NCBI GenBank assembly: GCA_937891735.1
Contig: CALAGR010000370.1
Coordinates: forward strand, 1-40,532
Direction of reading: 5' to 3'
Origin: an uncultured Pseudomonadota bacterium
GTDB lineage: Bacteria > Myxococcota_A > UBA796 > UBA9615
Length of the DNA stretch: 40,532 nucleotides
The translations under genes were made by a program, and so were the position numbers. Of the stretch, positions 26,285 through 33,712 are shown piece by piece. The notes beneath the pieces were generated by a model. It was not told where the DNA came from and did no database searches. It was given only the letters and a program-made list of their open reading frames with translations. How positions within the stretch are numbered: position 1 is the first letter of the stretch; each line of letters opens with the position of its first letter.

Positions 26285-26375
26285 TCAAGTCCTCTCGCAG
26301 CGCGTGGAGCCAGCCCTCTGGGCTTCGGCTCGACATCTGCCTGGCACGGGCTGGGTCAACGAACGGTCTCAGTCA

Positions 26376-26861
26376 CTATTCGATCTTGTAGACGACGAAC
26401 TTGAACTCAGCGAACTGAGCCTGACCCGCGGTGTACATGACCTCACGGACGAGGCTGAAGGGGGTTTCGCGGTCGCACTGGAGGAGGATCCGGCCCTTGA
26501 ACTTGTTCGCAGGGTTCCTCTCCGCCAACGCTTTTGCCTCGTCCGCCTTCTCCTTGAGTGTATCAAACAGGGGGGAGATGAGGGTGCCGCGCTTGTACTC
26601 CTCGCCGACGCCACCTTCGGTCACATCGACCACTTTCACTCCGTCGACGGTGATCTTCACCTTCGACACGACCGCGTTCACAGCGAGCTCGGGCGGCTTC
26701 TGTGAGGAGGAGGACGGCAGCTGCAGGTTCGCCGACGGGGCGATCTGGATGTCTTCGGTGGAGTAGGACTTCAGCAGGAACACCAAGATGATGGTCATGA
26801 TGTCCATCAACGAGGTGATGTTCAGCTTCGCCTGCTTGACCGGGGTTCGCTTCTTCGCCAT
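26376..26861 (-). CDS. ExbD/TolR-family proton channel subunit (Asp present)
   Basis: A 161-aa protein with one N-terminal membrane helix, LNITSLMDIMTIILVFLL (residues 13-30). Asp20 is the conserved proton-carrying residue of ExbD/TolR/AglQ-S. The periplasmic part (residues 35-161) has the usual beta-alpha fold, with KGRILLQCDRETPFSLVREV near 120. It partners the TolQ-like protein in the same operon and is 18 nt downstream of the second ExbD gene. A GAGGAG site precedes the start. Confidence 0.92.
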   Translation of the reverse strand: MAKKRTPVKQAKLNITSLMDIMTIILVFLLKSYSTEDIQIAPSANLQLPSSSSQKPPELAVNAVVSKVKITVDGVKVVDVTEGGVGEEYKRGTLISPLFDTLKEKADEAKALAERNPANKFKGRILLQCDRETPFSLVREVMYTAGQAQFAEFKFVVYKIE

Positions 26862-26879
26862 CGGATACTCCTCGCCGGG

Positions 26880-27494
26880 CTACTTGGCGCCGCCGGCGAT
26901 GACGACGTTCGGGAACAAGATCTCCCGCTCGGTTGCACCCTCGGGCTTGTGGTCCCGGGTGTGGTCCATTACCCCGACGAGCACGTGGTACTCGATGTCG
27001 GCGTTTGGCGCGATGATGACGTTCTCTTCGTCGGGGTACTCGTCCTTGACCTGAATCACCAGCTCACGGAGAGCCTTCAGATCGTGGCACGGGGTGTGAT
27101 GCGAGCACACGTCGCTCTCACCGCACTGGACCTTCCGGCAGTACGAGTCGTCAGACGTCAGACCGACGGTCGGAGAGGACTTCTCGTCCAGGGAGCCGGG
27201 ACCACCTGTCCCGCCACCCAGCACGTTGGCCGAGCCCGCCACCGTGAAGCCCTCGGCGGTGATGCCGATGGTCAGGTTCAGAGGTGGCTTGTCGTCCTCC
27301 TTCTTGTCGAGGTTCGTCTGCGGCGCGCCGATCGCGGGCAGGGAACTGTCGATCACAGCGAGAGTCACGAACTGTGCCGAGGCCAGCAGGAACGGAATCA
27401 GCAGCGTCATGAGGTTCATGAACGGCAGCAGATTCAGCTCAATGTCTTCTTGTTCGCCGCTAGAGCGTCGCCGGTCAGAAGGCTTGTACGCCAT
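26880..27494 (-). CDS. ExbD/TolR-family subunit with Asn in place of the channel Asp
   Basis: A 204-aa protein whose single helix, LNLLPFMNLMTLLIPFLLAS (residues 20-39), aligns with that of the neighbouring subunit but has Asn27 where that protein has Asp20. Because this Asp normally carries protons, the subunit is predicted not to conduct by itself. The periplasmic region has an extra loop with four cysteines (CRKVQCGESDVCSHHTPC, near residue 120), suited to two disulfides, followed by APNADIEYHVLVGVMDHTR of the ExbD fold. It may act as a structural or gating partner in a mixed TolR dimer. Similar two-copy TolR arrangements (AglQ/AglS) drive gliding motors in Myxococcus, but there both copies are reported to have the Asp. 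Confidence 0.88.
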   Translation of the reverse strand: MAYKPSDRRRSSGEQEDIELNLLPFMNLMTLLIPFLLASAQFVTLAVIDSSLPAIGAPQTNLDKKEDDKPPLNLTIGITAEGFTVAGSANVLGGGTGGPGSLDEKSSPTVGLTSDDSYCRKVQCGESDVCSHHTPCHDLKALRELVIQVKDEYPDEENVIIAPNADIEYHVLVGVMDHTRDHKPEGATEREILFPNVVIAGGAK

Positions 27495-27577
27495 CGAGTC
27501 TCCGTCAGTGAGCGGACAGGTCCATGCCGTCTAGACACAGACCTGCCCGAGAAGTTCCCAGTCAGGAGGACCTGGGC

Positions 27578-28234
27578 TCAGCCCTGGGCACCCTCCTCCT
27601 TCAGCGCACCGCGGTTGCGGGCAGCCAGGAGGTTGATGAGTTTCACGCTGTACTGATCGATCTCGTCGACCAGCTTCTTGGTGCGGTTCTCGATGATCGA
27701 GTGGCAGATCATGATCGGAATCGCGACCACGAGGCCGAAGGCAGTCGTGTACATGGCGACGGAGATACCGGCGGCAAGCATCGTCTGCTTGGTCTCGGGA
27801 GACGCAGCCGCAACCGCCTTGAACGCCTGGACGAGACCAGAGATCGTTCCGAGGAGGCCGAGGAGCGTGGCGACGTTCGCCCACATGCCCAGGTAGGGCG
27901 TGCGCTTCTGGAGCATCGGGACCACCTCGAGGGTCGCCTCTTCGACGGCCGTCTGGATGTCCTCGGTCCGGCGGTTGGCCCGGGTGAGGCCAGCCTTGAG
28001 GACCTTCGTCAGCGCTGCGTTGCTTTCGGCGTTGCAGAGCTTGATGGCGCGGTCGATGTTGTTGGCCATGATCAGCTTCTGGATCTGGGCCATGAACGCT
28101 GCGCCGTTCAGGTTGAATCGGAAGAGAATCATGTACCCACGCTCGATCACGGTCGCCATGGCGATGACCGAGACCACGAGGATGATGTACATGAACGGTC
28201 CGCCATCGCGGAAGAAGTTGAGAACGAAGCTCAT
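27578..28234 (-). CDS. MotA/TolQ/ExbB proton channel protein (AglR-like)
   Basis: A 218-aa protein with three membrane helices: residues 12-32 (MYIILVVSVIAMATVIERG), 116-140 (ANVATLLGLLGTISGLVQAF) and 150-177 (MLAAGISVAMYTTAFGLVVAI). The pattern GLLGTISGLVQAF and the following AGIS..MYTTAFGLVVAIP are the diagnostic TolQ/ExbB motifs. It forms the pentameric channel around the ExbD/TolR dimer and converts proton flow into force. A strong AGGAGG-like site precedes the ATG. It lies after the CglF-like gene and before the two ExbD genes. Confidence 0.95.
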   Translation of the reverse strand: MSFVLNFFRDGGPFMYIILVVSVIAMATVIERGYMILFRFNLNGAAFMAQIQKLIMANNIDRAIKLCNAESNAALTKVLKAGLTRANRRTEDIQTAVEEATLEVVPMLQKRTPYLGMWANVATLLGLLGTISGLVQAFKAVAAASPETKQTMLAAGISVAMYTTAFGLVVAIPIMICHSIIENRTKKLVDEIDQYSVKLINLLAARNRGALKEEGAQG

Positions 28235-28340
28235 CGTTGCAGAACCTCCTGTGGGGTGCTGACGAGGGTACGAGCCGCAGGTCGTCCGCGGGCCGCGGGT
28301 TCAAATGGCTACGTGATGGTCCAGGCGTCTGACTTTCCCT

Positions 28341-28631
28341 CTAGAAAGGCGCCTTCTCTACGGACTTCACGATCTTGGGGATGAAGTTCTCTTTCAACTG
28401 GAGCGTCTCGAGATCCTCCTGCTCCTGACGAGTGAGCAGGAAAGACACCTCCGGCTTCTGGACATAACCTTCGACGACATCCGTGTCGTCCTCGCCGAAG
28501 GTGATCTTCTTGCGACGCCCCTGCGCGTCTGCGTCCGCAGGGTACACAGGCAAGAGGAGCAAGCCAAGAAGCAGCGCGATGCTGATTCGTACCGATCTTT
28601 GAATCAGCCAACTACCCGATATCCTTGGCAT
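28341..28631 (-). CDS. CglF-like small exported protein
   Basis: A 96-aa protein from ATG 28631; starts at 28667 (ATG) or 28685 (GTG) would place extra residues ahead of the signal peptide. A signal sequence, VRISIALLLGLLLLPVYPADA, ends near residue 37. The mature part has VEGYVQKPEVSFLLTRQEQ and ends FIPKIVKSVEKAPF. This F.PKIV.SV...PF ending is what I recall from proteins annotated as adventurous gliding motility protein CglF. Position between a TPR lipoprotein and TolQ fits an Agl/Glt-type machine. Recognition is from memory of motif shape, hence moderate confidence in the name; the gene itself is likely real. Confidence 0.6.
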   Translation of the reverse strand: MPRISGSWLIQRSVRISIALLLGLLLLPVYPADADAQGRRKKITFGEDDTDVVEGYVQKPEVSFLLTRQEQEDLETLQLKENFIPKIVKSVEKAPF

Positions 28632-28649
28632 ATCCAACACCGGGCGGAG

Positions 28650-28679
28650 ATTATATGAAATCGTCATGTGAGTGCGCAA
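28650..28679 (-). promoter_or_regulatory. Possible internal promoter ahead of the CglF-like/tolQR genes
   Basis: On the minus strand a perfect TATAAT (28650-28655) stands in GC-rich DNA, 18 nt from a weak -35 (TTGCGC, 28674-28679). The start would fall about 12 nt before ATG 28631, giving a very short leader. If the real start is 28667, this site would be inside the gene. Confidence 0.35.
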
Positions 28680-28688
28680 GTCCACGGG

Positions 28689-30131
28689 TTACTGACCACC
28701 AGCGCCGTCAGAGGTTCCCGGGTTTTCCGGAGGGGCTGACGCGGGCGTCTCGGCCGCCTTCGCGGCCTTCGCCTCGTCCTTGGCCTTCTTCTTGGCGTCG
28801 CGCTCCAGCCGCTTCTGCTCCCGGCTCAGGGCGCGCTCCGCTTCCTTCACGTAGTCGTGAATGACGTGATCTTCGCCGATGACGCCACCCTGCGCCTGGT
28901 GCTCCCGGATGTACTCGGAGTAGGCGGCCAGCGCGGCGGTGTAGTTCTGGTAGTGGTCGGCGAGGAGGATGCCGAGATTGAGGAGCGCCTCGTCCTTGAA
29001 GGAGTCGTTCGTCTCGACAATGTCCTCGTACAGGCCTCGCGCCTTGTCGTGCTCCCCGGTGCCCCGGTAGCTCACTGCAAGGTCGAGCTTGATCTCGGTG
29101 GACGCGGGCAGCACCCGGTGCGCCTGCTCGAGCAGGGCGCGCGCCCCGTCGAAGTCGTAGTTCTTGAGCTTGAGGAACGCGAGGTTCACCATCGCGCCGA
29201 CATGGTCGGGGTCGAGCTGCCGGGCGCGGTTGAAGCGCTCTTCGGCGGCGAACTCCTTTTCCATCTTGAAGAACACCAGCCCCATGTTCGCCTGGATGGA
29301 CGCGCTCTCGTCCCCACCGGGCACCGACGCCTCGGCCTTCAGGAAGACGAACCGGGCCAGCTCGAGCTCGCCACGGTCGAGATAGCAGAGCCCAAGGGTG
29401 TTGTACGCGTCCAGGCTGTTCGAGTTGACCCGGAGGATCGCCCGGGCCTTCTCGATGGCGAGGTCGGTCTTGCCCTGCTTGCGCGTGATTCGCGCGACGC
29501 CATTGAGCAGATCGACGTTCTCCGCCTCGAGCTGCAGGCCCTTCTGGAACTGGAGGATGGCCGGTGAGAACTCACCGCCGCGCTCCATCGCCAGACCGAG
29601 GGCGAGGTAGCCAGAGAGGTTGCCGGTGTCGTACTGCAGGGCCTTCTTGAGGCTGGTCTTCGCCTGGTCCAGGTTGTTCATCTTCAGCTGAAGACGGCCA
29701 AGGTTGTACCAGGCCTCCGCGAAGTCCGGCACCAGCTCGACCGCGTGGCTGAGCCGCTCCAGGGCGGCAACCTCGTTCGGCGCGGCGCCGGCGATGCCCT
29801 GCTGGAGCATCAGCGCCTCCTCGAAGAGCTGCTTGGCCTGCTCGGCCGGTGGCGGCTCCCAGACCGGATTGCCGTCCGCGTCGAACATCGGGTAGCCAGC
29901 CACGTCGAGGCGCTGGATGCTGCCATCCGGCGCGATCATCCGCCCGTCCTCGGTCATCGAGTAGCCAGCCGCAGCGGCCGCTTCGGGCGTCGCGGCAGGC
30001 GTTTCGGCGGTGGAGGCTGCAGCTGGCTCGGCGGTCGCCGAACCCGAGGTCGCGGGCGTCGTCTTCTCGGGACACCCGCCCAGACCAAGGCCGGTCGCGA
30101 GGACCACGAAGAGGAGGGTCCTGCCGTTCAT
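28689..30131 (-). CDS. TPR-repeat lipoprotein (GltE/AglT-like)
   Basis: A 480-aa outer-envelope lipoprotein: lipobox LGGC with Cys20, then an Ala/Thr-rich linker. At least nine tetratricopeptide repeats run from about residue 115 to 420 (for example AEAWYNLGRLQLKMNNLDQA, NTLGLCYLDRGELELA, GAMVNLAFLKLKNYDFDGA). The C-terminus is Lys/Glu/Ala-rich and possibly coiled coil. TPR lipoproteins of this type (AglT/GltE) belong to the outer-membrane side of the Myxococcus gliding complex. The ATG overlaps the stop of the large TPR gene upstream (ATGA). Confidence 0.85.
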   Translation of the reverse strand: MNGRTLLFVVLATGLGLGGCPEKTTPATSGSATAEPAAASTAETPAATPEAAAAAGYSMTEDGRMIAPDGSIQRLDVAGYPMFDADGNPVWEPPPAEQAKQLFEEALMLQQGIAGAAPNEVAALERLSHAVELVPDFAEAWYNLGRLQLKMNNLDQAKTSLKKALQYDTGNLSGYLALGLAMERGGEFSPAILQFQKGLQLEAENVDLLNGVARITRKQGKTDLAIEKARAILRVNSNSLDAYNTLGLCYLDRGELELARFVFLKAEASVPGGDESASIQANMGLVFFKMEKEFAAEERFNRARQLDPDHVGAMVNLAFLKLKNYDFDGARALLEQAHRVLPASTEIKLDLAVSYRGTGEHDKARGLYEDIVETNDSFKDEALLNLGILLADHYQNYTAALAAYSEYIREHQAQGGVIGEDHVIHDYVKEAERALSREQKRLERDAKKKAKDEAKAAKAAETPASAPPENPGTSDGAGGQ

Positions 30132-33100
30132 CGCGCGGCCTCAAGGCTGGCGTAGCGAACACCGGAGGGGAGCCGGAGCGAGCTCTCCTGCTCGGGCTTG
30201 TCGATCCCGATGGGAGGCGGCACGTCCAACGTGTCCGACTCGATCACGGTCGCCTCCTCGGGCTTGAAGACGGGGTACGTGTTCTCGTCGATGCTGTGCA
30301 GCTCCTGGAGCGCCAGGTCCACCCAGGGGTTGTGCCGCTTCTTCGTCCTCGCGAAGTCAACGACAGCCTTGAACGAGTCGATCGCGCGCTTCTCGAGTGG
30401 TGCGGCCTGCTTCTGCAGGATCCCGACATACGTGTCGAACAGATCGGCGTCCTCCTCGACCTCCTTCGGGACCGGGGCCTGAAGCCAGGACGCAGCGTGC
30501 GCCTTGTAGGTCAGCCCCTTGTAGTACAGGGCCGCGCTCTGCCACTCGAAGTCGGGGTACTCGACCACCATGTCGTCGAACGCCTGGGCCAGCGCGACGT
30601 TCCACTCGGCCTTGCGGGTGAGGGTCTCGGCGTCCTTCTTGGCGTCGCCCACGAACAGCAGGAGCTTGTACTCCTCGTACTCGGCGAGGAGCGGAGCGAT
30701 GTGAAGCTCCGCCGCGATCCGAACGCCGACCCCCTGCAGCTGGTCCTTGAGCTCGGGGTAGCTGGCCGTGATCGCGTCGCGTCGCTTCTTGGCTTCCTTG
30801 TCGCGCCCGGCGTCTTCGGCGAACCCCGCGAGCTTGGCCTGCGTCTCCATCCACAGGTCCGCGTCCTCCTCGCCGTACAGGTCGAGCCACTCCTGGTAGA
30901 TGCGCGCCGAGGACTTGATCTCGCCGGCGGTCTCGTAGAGCTCTGCAGCGCGGAACAGGACGTCCTTCGCATCGCCCAGGTCCGAGTACTTGCCGTGGTA
31001 GCGCTCGTAGGCCTGGGCGGCGGCCAGGTACTGACCCATGCCGATCTTCAGGAAGGCCGCGTTGAAGATCGCGTTGGCGGTGTCCTTGTGGTCCGGGTGG
31101 AAGACCGCGACCTCTTCGTAGTACTTGACCGCCTTGTCGAGCTCCAGGATCCGCTCGTAGTTCGAGGCCATCTTCCAGAACGTGGACGGCGCCTGCTCGG
31201 AGTGCGGGAACTGGGCGAGGAGCTTCTCGTAGTAGTCGTTGGACCGGTCCGTGTTGCCCAGCTTGCTGTAGGCCTGGGCCACGTTGTAGAGGACCAGGTC
31301 GATGTTCTTCGGGTCGCGGTCGGAGGCTTCGGCCCCGTACGCGTCGTAGTAGGCCTCGAAGGCCTCCACCGCGCACTCGTACCGCGCCTCGTTGTAGGCG
31401 ATCTCGCCTTGCTTGAAGAGGCCCTTCTTCTCCAGCGTGCCGAAGGTCTCCAGCTGCGCGGTGGCGAGGCCCTCGTCCTGCCCGAGGTTCATCGAGATGA
31501 ACCTGGCCGCGCTCGCCCGCATGCGCGCCAGCTGACCGGTGTACAGGTACGAGTCGACGATCTGGGCGGCCGCGGAGGAGGCGAACTCGCTCGTGGGCCA
31601 CGCCGCGATGATCTCTTCGTAGACCCGGCGGGCCTCGGGAAGCTGGTTGTGGAAGTAGTACAGCTGGCCGATGTCGTACACATAGACCGGCAGCTGCTCG
31701 TGGTTCGGGTCGTCCCGCTGCAGGCGCCGGACCGCACCCAGGTAGTTGCTCGCCGTCTCGGACAGCGGCAACCGGCGGTACTCGATCTTCTCCCCCAGGG
31801 GCGGCTTGATGTTCGCCAGGGCCTCGGGGATCTGCGTCACGTCCCCGTCGCGGTCCTTCCACAGGATGTTGTAGGCGTAGGCGATGCCTTCCACTGTCTT
31901 CGACCGGAACTCGTCCTCGGGGTAGCCGAACAGGCGCTCGTACTGCTCGATGGCCTGATGGATCAGATCCTCCACCACCGGCGACTCGCCGGCGCCGAGC
32001 AGGGTCTCCGCGAGGTAGAAGTTCAGCTCGTAGGCGTTGTCCGCGAAGGGATAGCGCTCCAGGTACTCCTGGTACTTCTCGGCGGCCTTGAGGTAGTCGT
32101 TGGGGTCGCCCGTCTGGCCAGCGCGCTCGTGGTAGCTGTACGCGACCCACTGCAAGGACTGCAGGATGTACTCGGTCGCCGCGGCGATCGCGTTCTTGTT
32201 GTTCTTGTTGACGTCGTACCACTTGCCCGAGAGGCCGTAGCGGTTCGTCAGCTCCACCCGCGCTGCGGCCGCGCCGTCCAGGTCCGGCAGAGGCAGGTTC
32301 TGGTACAGGACGATGACCGTGTTCTGGAACTCCGGGCCCTCAGCGGCCAGCGGGTAGCGCTGCTGGAGCAGCTGGTACGCGTCGATGGCCTCCTCGAACC
32401 GGGCCTGCTCGAGCAGCACTCCTGCCACCTGGACCAGGACCTCAAAGGTCCAGGGCCGCTCGGGTCCCAGGCCGTCGAGCTTGTCCATCGCGAAGCGCAT
32501 GGGCGAGGGCGCGGCGGTCTGCACCCCGGGGAAGCCGATGCTCGGCTCCTCCTGGGAGAGGTCCGCCAGCGAGATCGCCAGGTAGCGTACCGACTCCGGC
32601 TTGAGGTCACCGACCTCGCCGTCACGGGCCTCCTTGCGCTCCGCCCACTCGATGAGGTCGGTGAAGTGACCGATCGCGATCTCGAGGTCGTCGAGCTTGT
32701 AGTACGCCCACGCCACCTTGTAGAGGGCGAGCTCGAAGAGCTGCCGGTCCTGGCGAGACCACTCCGACTCGGGCTCCACCTTCCGTCGTACCGTGAACTC
32801 GTCAAGGATCTGGTTGTAGTAGGACAGCGCCGTGGAGAGGCTGTTCTCCTCGAAGTGGATGTCCGCGAGGCGCACGAACGCCTGGGCCCGGTACTGGGAG
32901 TCCGGGATCTTGACGACCATCTCCTCGTAGACCTCGCGCGCCCTCTCCGGGTCCTCGCTGCGGCTCGCCTCGTCGGAGTATGCGTACCCCAACATGTAGT
33001 AGACGGCTCCGAGGTCCGCATAGTCCGGGAACTTGCGGATGATCTGCTTGTAGAGCCCGATGGACTTTCGGTAGTCCTTCTCGGGCGGCTCGGGCAGGTA

Positions 33101-33712
33101 TTCGAGCTTGCCCGCGTCGAAGAGGTCGGCGAGCCGGTTGTAGTCGTCGTTGTCGCGGAGGAACTGCTCGTCAGCGAGCTCGAAGTACAGCTCTGCCAGC
33201 CGGAACATCCGCCGAGCGGTGTAGTCGGACGTCGGGTGGTCCTTGATGAAGACCTCGTGCGCCTCGATGGCCTTCTCACGCAGCAGGCGCTCCTCGATGT
33301 CCGCCTTGCCGACGAGCCGCTCGTACCCCTCGCGGAGCTCGGCGACCTCCTCGTCGTACTGCCTCTCGATGATGCGCGAGACCTCGCCCGCGAACTCCGC
33401 GACCCGCTCCCGGAAGCGATCATGCGTGGCACGGAAGGCGTCGAGCTCGTCCTCTTCCGCGAGGCCACTTCCGTCGCCCTCGTCAAGGACGACGTCGGTC
33501 GCGTCGAGGTCATCTACGTCGGGCTCGGCCTCGGGCAGCGGCTCGGGGTCCTGATCCTCTTCGCACGCCTTGAGCTGGACCGACTGCCCAGTGTCCTCCG
33601 GCGGAGCCCCCTCGACGTCGGCGGCCGGCGCGCTGGGCTCGGCGACCTGCGCGAACGCCGGCACGGACCAGAGCAGCAACAGCATGGCGGCGAAGAGACG
33701 GACCATGCTCAT
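30128..33712 (-). CDS. Large periplasmic TPR protein (GltD/AgmU-like)
   Basis: An 1194-aa exported protein: signal peptide to about AFAQV (residue 22), a long acidic segment rich in Asp/Glu (residues 40-95), a coiled-coil-like helix near 100-150, then many TPR-type helical pairs to the end (FRLAELYFELADEQF, AVYYMLGYAYSDEA, AWAYYKLDDLEIAIGHF, VAYSYHERAGQ, FNAAFLKIGMGQYLAAAQAY). A giant TPR periplasmic protein next to TolQR is characteristic of AgmU/GltD. ATGA overlaps join it to both neighbours, with GGGGGAGG as ribosome-binding site. The antisense strand stays open almost throughout, but codon pattern and repeats mark this strand as the coding one. Confidence 0.9.
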   Translation of the reverse strand: MSMVRLFAAMLLLLWSVPAFAQVAEPSAPAADVEGAPPEDTGQSVQLKACEEDQDPEPLPEAEPDVDDLDATDVVLDEGDGSGLAEEDELDAFRATHDRFRERVAEFAGEVSRIIERQYDEEVAELREGYERLVGKADIEERLLREKAIEAHEVFIKDHPTSDYTARRMFRLAELYFELADEQFLRDNDDYNRLADLFDAGKLEYLPEPPEKDYRKSIGLYKQIIRKFPDYADLGAVYYMLGYAYSDEASRSEDPERAREVYEEMVVKIPDSQYRAQAFVRLADIHFEENSLSTALSYYNQILDEFTVRRKVEPESEWSRQDRQLFELALYKVAWAYYKLDDLEIAIGHFTDLIEWAERKEARDGEVGDLKPESVRYLAISLADLSQEEPSIGFPGVQTAAPSPMRFAMDKLDGLGPERPWTFEVLVQVAGVLLEQARFEEAIDAYQLLQQRYPLAAEGPEFQNTVIVLYQNLPLPDLDGAAAARVELTNRYGLSGKWYDVNKNNKNAIAAATEYILQSLQWVAYSYHERAGQTGDPNDYLKAAEKYQEYLERYPFADNAYELNFYLAETLLGAGESPVVEDLIHQAIEQYERLFGYPEDEFRSKTVEGIAYAYNILWKDRDGDVTQIPEALANIKPPLGEKIEYRRLPLSETASNYLGAVRRLQRDDPNHEQLPVYVYDIGQLYYFHNQLPEARRVYEEIIAAWPTSEFASSAAAQIVDSYLYTGQLARMRASAARFISMNLGQDEGLATAQLETFGTLEKKGLFKQGEIAYNEARYECAVEAFEAYYDAYGAEASDRDPKNIDLVLYNVAQAYSKLGNTDRSNDYYEKLLAQFPHSEQAPSTFWKMASNYERILELDKAVKYYEEVAVFHPDHKDTANAIFNAAFLKIGMGQYLAAAQAYERYHGKYSDLGDAKDVLFRAAELYETAGEIKSSARIYQEWLDLYGEEDADLWMETQAKLAGFAEDAGRDKEAKKRRDAITASYPELKDQLQGVGVRIAAELHIAPLLAEYEEYKLLLFVGDAKKDAETLTRKAEWNVALAQAFDDMVVEYPDFEWQSAALYYKGLTYKAHAASWLQAPVPKEVEEDADLFDTYVGILQKQAAPLEKRAIDSFKAVVDFARTKKRHNPWVDLALQELHSIDENTYPVFKPEEATVIESDTLDVPPPIGIDKPEQESSLRLPSGVRYASLEAAR

